Below are positions 33,052 through 41,125 of a stretch of DNA of 64,000 nucleotides, piece by piece (position 1 is the first letter of the stretch; the number at the start of each line of letters is the position of its first letter). This DNA comes from Phycisphaerae bacterium (GTDB lineage Bacteria > Planctomycetota > Phycisphaerae > Sedimentisphaerales > Anaerohalosphaeraceae), in contig JACZKQ010000045.1 in the NCBI GenBank assembly GCA_014859965.1, forward strand, positions 1 through 64,000. The letters run 5' to 3'. The position numbers and the translations under genes were made by a program. Below the pieces are notes generated by a model. It saw only the letters and a list, made by a program, of their open reading frames with translations. It ran no database searches and was not told the DNA's origin.

Positions 33052-34584
33052 ATGAGGAAGAAGAGTATATTGTTCATGGCGGCCGTTTTGTTGACGGCGG
33101 GTGTGGCAGGCGCCAATACGGTGTGGAACCCTGCGGCGAATCCAGATCCTAACACGATTGTCAATGGAGCAGCCAATTGGAATGATGCGGCCAACTGGTC
33201 CAATGCAATCCCGGGTCTGGATCCCCTGGACCCAAAGGCCGTGTTCAATGTTAAGGACGCTCCGGAGTGTCAGGTGACTGATGCCCAGATCTTTGGAACC
33301 CTTGTCATGGGCGACGGTGGATCGGCAGATCCACACAACAATGTGCTCCGTATTATGGACGGCGGCTCTCTTACGATGGGCTCCACAAGCTCTTGGACGG
33401 GCTTGGGGTATAACCGCGATGGAGGCGTCTTGATTGTCGAAGAAGGTGGCTTGTTTGACACGAAATCCCATCTATGGTTTGGCGTGCAGGCGGGAGGCGT
33501 TGGAAGACTTGTTATCAATGGCGGAACAGTCCTCGTTGCAGACGCGATTGACCTGGGTCGCAACGCCGACGCTCGGGGCTTCGTAACTATCAATTCCGGT
33601 ATTCTGCAGGCACGCTACTTACCGGATGCCACCGACAGTGTGGGATCTCTTTGGAATATTAAGTTCGGTACGCTCGCGTTTACAAATAATTACCTTGCCC
33701 GACCTAGCAACCTTTGGTCGCGTATAGATGCGGGGACCATCGTTGCTTTTGGCGGTAAAGGCACACTGAATGTTGAAAGAACCGGTGGTTTGACACTTGT
33801 GACCGCAATCAGCCCGATGAACCCTTCTCCCGCATACGAAGCAACGATTCCGGACGGTAATGTGGAATTGAGCTGGACAAACATGGCGCCGGCAACTGAA
33901 GGTGATCCGGTCTTTGTCGATGTGTGGTTTGGGACCGATCCTGAATCGCTTACGCTGGTACCCGGTCTGGACGGTGTGCCAAACGCCACCTCGGTTGTTG
34001 TCGATGCTCCTGTTATAGGTTCACCTCCTACGACATACTACTGGAAAGTTAATTCGTACATCTACGGCGAAGGCATGATTGGCGACGCCAACATGGTCGG
34101 TGGCGACCTCTTCAAGTTTGAGGTGACAAACGATTTAGCTCCCACTGTGCAAATCGATACCCCGGACACAGTGACATGGGCGCATGAACCAGTTCAGCTT
34201 AATGCGACGATTTTCGACAGCGGCGACTCGCCGGTGCACATCGAATGGACGTCCAATGACGCGAGCACCGTGTTTATGGATCCTGCCACAGGGCTGGAAG
34301 ATGCGACCGTTGAAAACCCGATCGTGGTGGTGGGCAATGCGGCAGGCAACGTTACGTTGACTGCAACCGTATGGGATGAATTCAATCCCGAGAAAAATTC
34401 AGCTATTATGTTGTTGGGTGTGTACGCCAATGCCTGCCAGGCAACCCGTGTCGGTGCGGGAATGGCCGCTCAATATCCAATGGATATCAACGGCGATTGC
34501 ACTGTGGGTATCGAAGACCTTGCAGCAATCGTGAACAACTGGATGACAAATTATGCACTGGAAGAAGCCATTGTTATCCCATAA
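33052..34584 (+). CDS. Secreted beta-repeat surface protein with dockerin-like tail (copy 1)
   Basis: A 510-residue protein; the ATG follows AAGGAAGGA. Signal peptide about 1-23. The N-terminal module (residues ~24-250) opens NTVWNPAAN and is rich in GDGG, DGGSL and VEEGGLF beta-strand repeats, as in right-handed beta-helix or autotransporter-associated repeats. It is followed by an Fn3/Ig-like region (TYYWKVNSYIYGEG), another Ig-like domain and a dockerin-like module (MDINGDCTVGIEDLAAIV). It has no enzyme motifs. It is the first of four genes sharing the N-terminal module; the fourth copy is fused to a hydrolase. Confidence 0.8.
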   Translation: MRKKSILFMAAVLLTAGVAGANTVWNPAANPDPNTIVNGAANWNDAANWSNAIPGLDPLDPKAVFNVKDAPECQVTDAQIFGTLVMGDGGSADPHNNVLRIMDGGSLTMGSTSSWTGLGYNRDGGVLIVEEGGLFDTKSHLWFGVQAGGVGRLVINGGTVLVADAIDLGRNADARGFVTINSGILQARYLPDATDSVGSLWNIKFGTLAFTNNYLARPSNLWSRIDAGTIVAFGGKGTLNVERTGGLTLVTAISPMNPSPAYEATIPDGNVELSWTNMAPATEGDPVFVDVWFGTDPESLTLVPGLDGVPNATSVVVDAPVIGSPPTTYYWKVNSYIYGEGMIGDANMVGGDLFKFEVTNDLAPTVQIDTPDTVTWAHEPVQLNATIFDSGDSPVHIEWTSNDASTVFMDPATGLEDATVENPIVVVGNAAGNVTLTATVWDEFNPEKNSAIMLLGVYANACQATRVGAGMAAQYPMDINGDCTVGIEDLAAIVNNWMTNYALEEAIVIP

Positions 34585-34642
34585 ATCAGTATCAACGAAC
34601 TATGCACAGAACACAATTTGGTTCTTTCGCGGAGGCTCAAAA

Positions 34643-36199
34643 ATGAGAAATAGAATGCAAAAGATGATTGTTCCGTTGTTGGTAATAGCCACCATGGGAG
34701 CGGCGGTCCATGCCGGTTTCTGGAATGCCCCGATCGGTGACCCGAACAACTACTGGGATGAAGCGGGAAAATGGGACCCCGTTGGCGTTCCCGATACTGG
34801 GACCAAAGTTCAATTCTCTAGAGAAACAGCAGAATGCATCATAAACTCCGCTGCGGTCAGCGGCCAATTAGTTGTTGGAGACGGCGGTACGGTTGGATGG
34901 GTGCACAGGTTAACGATAGCAGATGGCGGGTCGCTTGTTTGCGGCGGTACAGCGTGGGCGGCGAGCGGTTACGACAGATCATCCATTGTAACCGTTGAAC
35001 AAGGCGGCTCTCTTCGATCCGTGATGCGTTTCGGGGTCGGGTTGGTCGCCGGCCCCCCGGATGCCCCTCAGATTTCTTACCTGAATATCGAAGGCGGCGA
35101 CATGGTAGTTCACGGAAACCTTCAGATCGGCACTGTCGGCAATGGCACGACTACGTCGAATCACACCGGAATTGTAAACGTTAAAAGCGGAACGTTGCAT
35201 GTAACGGGCAATCTTGAGTTCAGGAATCCAAGTGTCAGCTTCATTGACATTGCTTACGGAACCCTGACGGTGAACGGCAACGTAACCGCACTCGTGGCTG
35301 ACCTGGCCGACAATGTCCCTGCAAACATAAGCGGCTTTGGCGGCAAAGGAACGGTGCAATCCGTCTACGCCAACGGCGTCACTACCATTACGGCGTCACA
35401 TCCGATGGACCCGTGGCCGGTATGGCCCAGAGACAAAACGCTTCACGACGGCGACATCCAATTGGAATGGACGAATTTGGATCCCAACGTTCCCGGCAAT
35501 TCGGTCTGGGTGGATGTATGGTTTGGGACCGATCCGAATAAACTGGACTCGGCAAATTATTGGAAGGTCATCAGTGCCCCTGTTGCAGGCGAGAATACCA
35601 CTGCCGTGACGGTTTCTGCTCCGGTGACAGGAACAGTGCCGACAACGTATTATTGGCAGGTGGATTCATACATCTACGGCAATCCGACCGAGGGGGTAAT
35701 AGAAGGCGATGTGTGGTCTTTTAAGGTGTCGGACGATACGCCGCCCACTAACGTCAGCGCTGGCGCGAATATGATCACATGGATTGGCAAGCACGTTGAT
35801 TTAACTGGGACTTATGATGACGATGGGAAGTCGCCTGTGAAGGAGACCTGGAGGTCGAGTAATCCTGGTGTTGTATTCAGTCCAAGTGACGACGGCGGTG
35901 TGACAGCCAACTCGAGAGTTGCAACGGCAACCATAAATACTGCCGGACCGGTGACATTGGTATTTGAAGCTGACGATCAGTTGAACGACCCTATTGCCGA
36001 CGACATGACGGTGACCGTTTATGAAAACGCCTGTGAGGCGGCCCGGGTCGGCGACAATCGTGCAGGTGATTATCCCGGCGATATTACAGGTCCGGACGGC
36101 GTGCCGGACTGTCTGATCAATCTCCAGGACTTTGCGGCACTTGCCATGGAATGGCTGAGTGATTATACGTTGCCGGGGCCCGTGTCGATGCAGCCTTAG
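34643..36199 (+). CDS. Secreted beta-repeat surface protein with dockerin-like tail (copy 2)
   Basis: A 518-residue paralogue of the preceding protein; the ATG follows GGAGG. Signal peptide ends near VHA. The module opens WNAPIGDPNNYWDEAGKWDP and has repeats such as VVGDGG, IADGGSLVCGG and VEQGGSLRSV. A TYYWQVDSYIYGNPTEG segment and a second Ig-like domain follow. The tail keeps a variant dockerin-like module (GDITGPDGVPDCLINLQDFA), in which the Asp-rich loop is expanded. A weak hairpin (36223-36241) follows the gene. Confidence 0.8.
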   Translation: MRNRMQKMIVPLLVIATMGAAVHAGFWNAPIGDPNNYWDEAGKWDPVGVPDTGTKVQFSRETAECIINSAAVSGQLVVGDGGTVGWVHRLTIADGGSLVCGGTAWAASGYDRSSIVTVEQGGSLRSVMRFGVGLVAGPPDAPQISYLNIEGGDMVVHGNLQIGTVGNGTTTSNHTGIVNVKSGTLHVTGNLEFRNPSVSFIDIAYGTLTVNGNVTALVADLADNVPANISGFGGKGTVQSVYANGVTTITASHPMDPWPVWPRDKTLHDGDIQLEWTNLDPNVPGNSVWVDVWFGTDPNKLDSANYWKVISAPVAGENTTAVTVSAPVTGTVPTTYYWQVDSYIYGNPTEGVIEGDVWSFKVSDDTPPTNVSAGANMITWIGKHVDLTGTYDDDGKSPVKETWRSSNPGVVFSPSDDGGVTANSRVATATINTAGPVTLVFEADDQLNDPIADDMTVTVYENACEAARVGDNRAGDYPGDITGPDGVPDCLINLQDFAALAMEWLSDYTLPGPVSMQP

Positions 36200-36222
36200 A
36201 AAACAATCTTTGACGTGATCGA

Positions 36223-36241
36223 GTGCCCGAGCAGCCCGGGC
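36223..36241 (+). terminator. Weak hairpin after copy 2 surface-protein gene
   Basis: TGCCCG pairs with CGGGCA across a seven-base loop, with TTT following. The stem is short, so termination strength is doubtful. Confidence 0.35.
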
Positions 36242-36344
36242 ATTTGATACGCTATTCAAGTTAGGGAGGATTCAGGTGAAAAGGATTTTTGTGAAAACTA
36301 ACGTAACAGTGATTTCTTAATGTTTCTTTTGTGAGGATGGTGTG

Positions 36345-37154
36345 ATGAAGAAAGTAACTGTTGTATGTGCAGCAGCCATCTTGGTGATGGCAAGTGTTAG
36401 TGGCGCCGCGATACGTTATAAGCAGAGTGGTCCCTGGCAGGATATCTCAGTCGACGACGGTATCGGAGGTACGACCAGCGGCTGGCAAGGTGGTGCTGTG
36501 CCCGGCGAAGGCGTTGATGCCCGAATAAACTGGGGTAACAATACAGTGACTCTGGACTACGAGGCTCCGACGGTCGGCAACCTGAAGATTGGTGTGGACG
36601 AGGGCGGTCATCTGGTGATCAATGAGGGTGGAATCATGTCATCTTCCGGCTGGTCGGGTATTGGGGTCACCGGCGCCATAAGCGCTTCCATGATCGTGAA
36701 CAGTGGCGGAACGGCGAACATTGGTGGTCACCTGTGGATGGGCGCCGGTGGTGTCGGCAACTTCGGTCTACTGGAGATCAACGACGGCGGCGTGGTCAAT
36801 GTCGGTCAGAATATCGGCCTTGGCACGATCAACGCCAACAGCCCATCAGGCGGTACTGCCACGATCAACGTCAATGACGGCGGCCTTTTGAATCTGCACC
36901 ATTGGAGCGACACTCTCTCGATTCAGGATGGTTCGGTTCTTAACATCTTCGGAAGCGGTATCGTTACCGTCGGCGGCAACCGAGTGACTGCTGCATACGG
37001 TTATGCCGATATCGGAAAAATCACCGGCAATGGCGGTTCAGGTATTATGGCGACCTTCGATCCCGATCTGAATTTGACGACTATTGTAGTGCCCGAGCCC
37101 GCCACAATGCTTCTGCTCGGTCTGGGCGGATTGCTTATCAGAAGACGCCGCTGA
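36345..37154 (+). CDS. PEP-CTERM beta-repeat surface protein (copy 3)
   Basis: A 269-residue protein; the ATG directly follows a GTG and has GAGG about eight bases upstream. Signal peptide ends near SGA. The body is a short beta-repeat module (VDEGGHLVINEGGIMSSSG, VNSGGTANIGGHLWMGAGG, INDGGVVNVGQN). The C-terminus is a canonical PEP-CTERM sorting signal: VPEPATMLLLGLGGLLIRRR, i.e. PEP motif, membrane helix and Arg cluster. PEP-CTERM proteins are processed by exosortase for export to an outer surface or matrix. It is the only PEP-CTERM protein in the window, and no exosortase was seen. It follows two dockerin-tailed paralogues, so the sorting tail was swapped. Confidence 0.88.
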   Translation: MKKVTVVCAAAILVMASVSGAAIRYKQSGPWQDISVDDGIGGTTSGWQGGAVPGEGVDARINWGNNTVTLDYEAPTVGNLKIGVDEGGHLVINEGGIMSSSGWSGIGVTGAISASMIVNSGGTANIGGHLWMGAGGVGNFGLLEINDGGVVNVGQNIGLGTINANSPSGGTATINVNDGGLLNLHHWSDTLSIQDGSVLNIFGSGIVTVGGNRVTAAYGYADIGKITGNGGSGIMATFDPDLNLTTIVVPEPATMLLLGLGGLLIRRRR

Positions 37155-37195
37155 TTTATTCTGAGTGTATATTAGCTCAATGTTGAATTAGAAAA

Positions 37196-37233
37196 GGCTC
37201 GGCTCTTCTGTGGGCCGGGCCTGTATCTTGTTT
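37196..37233 (+). terminator. Terminator after PEP-CTERM gene
   Basis: GGCTCGGC (37196-37203) pairs with GCCGGGCC (37214-37221) with one G-T pair, followed by a T-rich stretch TGTATCTTGTTT. Confidence 0.55.
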
Positions 37234-37314
37234 GCAGCCAGCGCTCTCGTCTGTGTCTGGCGCGGCTCTCTTCAGTTGTGAGTGGAAATACCAGAGGTTC
37301 CATTGAGGTTCCAA

Positions 37315-39465
37315 ATGCAGAAAGCGATGGTGTGTGTATGTGTCTTGTTGCTGGCAGACGCAGTAAGTGCAGCTACTGTGTGGGACCCTGCGGCAAATGG
37401 AATCTATCCACCAGCTATCGGCGATTGGGGCGTTGCGGCAAACTGGACCAACGGACTTCCCTCGGCTGTGGCCGACGGGAAAGCCCAGTTCAACAGAAGC
37501 GGAGCCGCAGAGTGCGTCGTGAGCAATGCACAAAACTGCACTCTGTTCGTCCAAGGCGACAATGGCCCGGGCGGTATTGTTCGCATCATTGCCGGCGGAA
37601 GCATTACAACTGGCTCTAACTGGTCGGCGGTTGGATACAACAATACCGCACATATGATCGTTGAGGCGGGGGGCAGTGTTACGTGCGGTCAGCACTTCTG
37701 GGTAGGCAATATTGCCCCTTCGGTGGGTACTCTGGATGTCAATGGCGGATATGTCAGGGTCTCGGAAATGTTCGGGATCGGCTGGCAAAGCGGCAGGGGG
37801 ACCGTGAATGTCCATGCAGGGCATCTGGATCTGCACACTGTTCACGCAACGGATTCGATTAAGGAAGGCTCGGTACTTAACATTGCAGAAGGTATCGTCA
37901 CCATTGACGGGAACCATGCGTCGAAGATAGAAGCTTATATTGCCGCCGGAAGAATAATGGGTTATGGCGGAAAGGCTACGGTACATTGCGACTACGATGT
38001 GACTAACAGCGGCAAGACGACTGTCCGAGCAAAGCCTCCGGAGTTTGGGACGGGTGATATTGACGGTGACGGTGATGTTGACAGTGCCGACCTTGTTTTG
38101 TTCGCAGCGCAGTGGCTCGATGAGGGAGAGGAACTGCAAGCAGACTTGACAAGAGACGAGAAGGTAGACATGAGGGATTACTCGGCGCTTGCAGCGAACT
38201 GGAAAACCTCGGACAAGCCTTATTATGCGACGCTGCACGGCATGATTATGTGCGGTTACCAGGGATGGTTCAACGCGCCCGGCGATGGCGCGAATCGAGG
38301 ATGGGTCCATTGGGGCAGTAGCGGGAGATTCGAGCCCGGTTACTGCACGGTTGACTGGTGGCCTGATATGAGCGAACACGATGCGGATGAGAAGTTCCCC
38401 ACGGGTTTCAGCCATGCCGACGGCAGCACAGCCTATGTCTTCAGTTCTTATAACAGGAAAACCGTGCTGAGGCACTTTTCCTGGATGGCCCAATACGGTA
38501 TCGATGGTGTTTTTCTCCAGAGGTTTGTGTCAGAGACCACGCCTGGATCGTCTGCCAGAAACCATAGAGACCATGTCATGTTAAATTGCCGCGAGGGCGC
38601 CAACCTGCACAAGCGTGCATGGGCGATGATGTATGACCTCAGCAGCAACTTAACAGGCCCTCAATTGAAACAGAGGGTTATAGACGATTGGAAGCACCTG
38701 GTTGATACATACCAGATCACCCAGGATCCTGCAGACAAAGCATATCTGCATCATAAGGGCAAACCCATTGTTGCCCTCTGGGGGCTGGGCTTTGGGCGTG
38801 CATATGAAGGAGAGGACACTTACGATGTTGTGAACTTTCTGAAGAACGACCCTGTTTATGGCGGCTGTACGGTTATGATAGGTGTGCAGAATTCCTGGCG
38901 AACGAACCCGGAGTACTGGTTTCAGAAGACAGTGGATAGTGCTGATGTTATCAGCCCCTGGGCGGTTGGACGATACGGCAGCAAAAACACAAGTGAGCTG
39001 GACAACTTTACAACCAAATACACGACCACCGATCAGGCATGGTGTAATGATCCCGCCAACAATAAAGACTACCTTCCGGTTGTTTTTCCGGGCTTCAGTT
39101 GGCAGAACCTGCAGCAGAACGACAAGTTCGACCAAATCCCAAGGCGGGGAGGCGCTTTCCTGTGGAGACAAGTCTACAAGGCCATTCACGATGCGGGAGC
39201 TACGATGATCTACCAGGCTATGTTTGACGAGGTCGACGAAGGGACCGCGATTTTCAAATGCACGAATAACCCTCCAATTGCGGATTCGACAACCGGGCCG
39301 TCAACGCCGTTCCTTCCGACCGGCAACATGGATTACCCGCCTTATGATATTAGCGATGCGCAATTGCCGAGCGATCATTACCTGTGGCTGGTGGGCCAGG
39401 CCACACGTATGCTTCGTGGAGAAATCGAGCGGACGGCAAATATGCCGGTTCGCGAAGACCGTTAA
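37315..39465 (+). CDS. GH71/99-like glycoside hydrolase with beta-repeat and dockerin-like modules
   Basis: A 716-residue protein; the ATG has GAGG about seven bases upstream. Signal peptide ends near VSA. Residues ~20-240 are the fourth copy of the beta-repeat module (ATVWDPAANGIYPP, GDNGPGG, AGGSITTGS). A full two-unit dockerin-like pair follows (GDIDGDGDVDSADLVLFAA, then ADLTRDEKVDMRDYSALAAN). The C-terminal ~400 residues begin IMCGYQGWFNAPGDGANRGW and continue with WWPDMSEHDADE and GIDGVFLQRF. This is the pattern of GH71/GH99-like hydrolases, whose GH99 members include endo-alpha-mannosidases/mannanases. It probably attacks a mannan-type glycan outside the cell; catalytic residues were not pinned down. 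Confidence 0.78.
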   Translation: MQKAMVCVCVLLLADAVSAATVWDPAANGIYPPAIGDWGVAANWTNGLPSAVADGKAQFNRSGAAECVVSNAQNCTLFVQGDNGPGGIVRIIAGGSITTGSNWSAVGYNNTAHMIVEAGGSVTCGQHFWVGNIAPSVGTLDVNGGYVRVSEMFGIGWQSGRGTVNVHAGHLDLHTVHATDSIKEGSVLNIAEGIVTIDGNHASKIEAYIAAGRIMGYGGKATVHCDYDVTNSGKTTVRAKPPEFGTGDIDGDGDVDSADLVLFAAQWLDEGEELQADLTRDEKVDMRDYSALAANWKTSDKPYYATLHGMIMCGYQGWFNAPGDGANRGWVHWGSSGRFEPGYCTVDWWPDMSEHDADEKFPTGFSHADGSTAYVFSSYNRKTVLRHFSWMAQYGIDGVFLQRFVSETTPGSSARNHRDHVMLNCREGANLHKRAWAMMYDLSSNLTGPQLKQRVIDDWKHLVDTYQITQDPADKAYLHHKGKPIVALWGLGFGRAYEGEDTYDVVNFLKNDPVYGGCTVMIGVQNSWRTNPEYWFQKTVDSADVISPWAVGRYGSKNTSELDNFTTKYTTTDQAWCNDPANNKDYLPVVFPGFSWQNLQQNDKFDQIPRRGGAFLWRQVYKAIHDAGATMIYQAMFDEVDEGTAIFKCTNNPPIADSTTGPSTPFLPTGNMDYPPYDISDAQLPSDHYLWLVGQATRMLRGEIERTANMPVREDR

Positions 39466-39491
39466 TATTCAAGTCTTGAAGGATGCACAAT

Positions 39492-41105
39492 ATGAAACAG
39501 ACAAGGCGGACATTTCTCCAGATGGCCAGCCTGGGTGTCGGCAGCATAATGACGTCCGGTTCTTCGGCATGGGCTCAGGTGAAATCAGGAAGGCCGAACC
39601 TTTTATTCATCATGACGGATCAGCAGCGCTGGGATGCGCTGAGCATGGCCGGCAACACTGTCCTGAAAACCCCCAACCTCGACCGGTTGGCGAGACAAGG
39701 CGCTTATTTCAAGAATGCATATACGCCTTGTGCAGTCTGCGCTCCCGCACGATCATCCATCCTGACAGGTCATACGGTGGAACATACCGGCATGAAAACC
39801 AACGAACGGGCTTACCACTATCAGGAAGCGGGATTGATGGTCATGCCGACGTTCGATGAGATACTGGCTGGGAACGGTTATCATTGCGAATACTACGGCA
39901 AATGGCACAGTCAGACTTCGCATACGGACATTTATGAGAACCCTGCAAAAGCCGCAATGAACGGCAGATCGATATTCGATCACGGCGGCCAGAAATTCAT
40001 GCACCTTGATCATCTGGACGCGCATGTTCCACGCCGAAAACCCGGGCAGGGTGAACTGATCGACAATATGTCCGAAAGACCCTACAGAACGAATCCGATG
40101 GACAGGTTTCATGGAGCCAGCTACGACGAGTTGAAGACGGCCAAGGCTAAAGTTCTTCAATGCGATCAGCATGGTGAGTTGTTGATGCCCGGGCAGCATA
40201 CCTTGACGGCGTTTCAGGCAAGGCAGACCATCGAAGCGATCGAACGATTAAAGGACAAGCCGTTCAGCATCACCTGTTCATTCCATTTTCCGCACGCTCC
40301 AATGCTTCCGACCAAACCCTATTACAACATGTACCCGACGAAGGACATGACGCCTCCGGTAAGTATCGATGATGACATGTCGAACAGTCCCTATGCGGGA
40401 GCTAACGGAAGAAAGCATCTGCCGGAATACAGGGACAAGGAAAAGATCAAGTATATGATCTCTGAGTATTACGGCCTTGTAAAGGAGATCGATGACTGGG
40501 TGGGCGAGATATTGAAGACGCTGGACAAACATGGGTTAAATGATAACACTCTGGTTATCTTCACAAGCGATCATGGCGAAATGCTGGGAGCTCACGGTAT
40601 GCGCGAAAAGAATGTGTTCTACGAAGAGTCGGCACATATCCCGCTGATCATACGGTTTCCTCGTGAGATCAAGAGCAATATCACGGTAAAAGGATGTGTT
40701 TCGCTGATCGATTTATTTGCGACGATCCTGGATTACCTGCAAATCGAAGAACACAAGTCGGACGGTAACTGTCTTCGGGGGCTGATTGAAGGGACAGATA
40801 CGGAGCACGGCAAATATGTGGTCACGGAGTGGGATTATCGTGGCGACGTCGAATCCAACTACATGATTGTCAAAGATGGGTGGAAGCTGATAATCCCATA
40901 TTCGACGAGTTCCAAAGTCATCAACGCGATGTACGATCTCAATACCGACCGCTGCGAAATGAACAACCTCGTGGGTAAGAACCCGGACAGACATCGTCAT
41001 GTCGAGAAAGCCGAAGAACTGCGGGCATGCCTTCTGCAGTGGTTAAAGAAGAATCGCTCCAGGCATTACGAAGGAGTCAGAGACAGGACAATAGTAAGCC
41101 GGTGA
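39492..41105 (+). CDS. Tat-exported sulfatase (formylglycine type)
   Basis: A 537-residue protein with a twin-arginine leader (TRRTFLQMASLGVGSI). The N-terminal metal/substrate motif LLFIMTDQQRWDAL is followed by the sulfatase signature: Cys83-A-P-A-R in AVCAPARSSILTGHT, the site of formylglycine formation, and YYGKWH further on. GKW and FTSDHGEMLGAHG are typical. It removes sulfate from a sulfated glycan or steroid. No formylglycine-generating enzyme was seen nearby, so maturation must rely on an enzyme elsewhere. It lies 26 bases after the GH71/99-like gene, indicating one unit acting on a sulfated mannan-like glycan. Confidence 0.92.
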   Translation: MKQTRRTFLQMASLGVGSIMTSGSSAWAQVKSGRPNLLFIMTDQQRWDALSMAGNTVLKTPNLDRLARQGAYFKNAYTPCAVCAPARSSILTGHTVEHTGMKTNERAYHYQEAGLMVMPTFDEILAGNGYHCEYYGKWHSQTSHTDIYENPAKAAMNGRSIFDHGGQKFMHLDHLDAHVPRRKPGQGELIDNMSERPYRTNPMDRFHGASYDELKTAKAKVLQCDQHGELLMPGQHTLTAFQARQTIEAIERLKDKPFSITCSFHFPHAPMLPTKPYYNMYPTKDMTPPVSIDDDMSNSPYAGANGRKHLPEYRDKEKIKYMISEYYGLVKEIDDWVGEILKTLDKHGLNDNTLVIFTSDHGEMLGAHGMREKNVFYEESAHIPLIIRFPREIKSNITVKGCVSLIDLFATILDYLQIEEHKSDGNCLRGLIEGTDTEHGKYVVTEWDYRGDVESNYMIVKDGWKLIIPYSTSSKVINAMYDLNTDRCEMNNLVGKNPDRHRHVEKAEELRACLLQWLKKNRSRHYEGVRDRTIVSR

Positions 41106-41125
41106 TGGTAAATGCAGCAGGCCTC

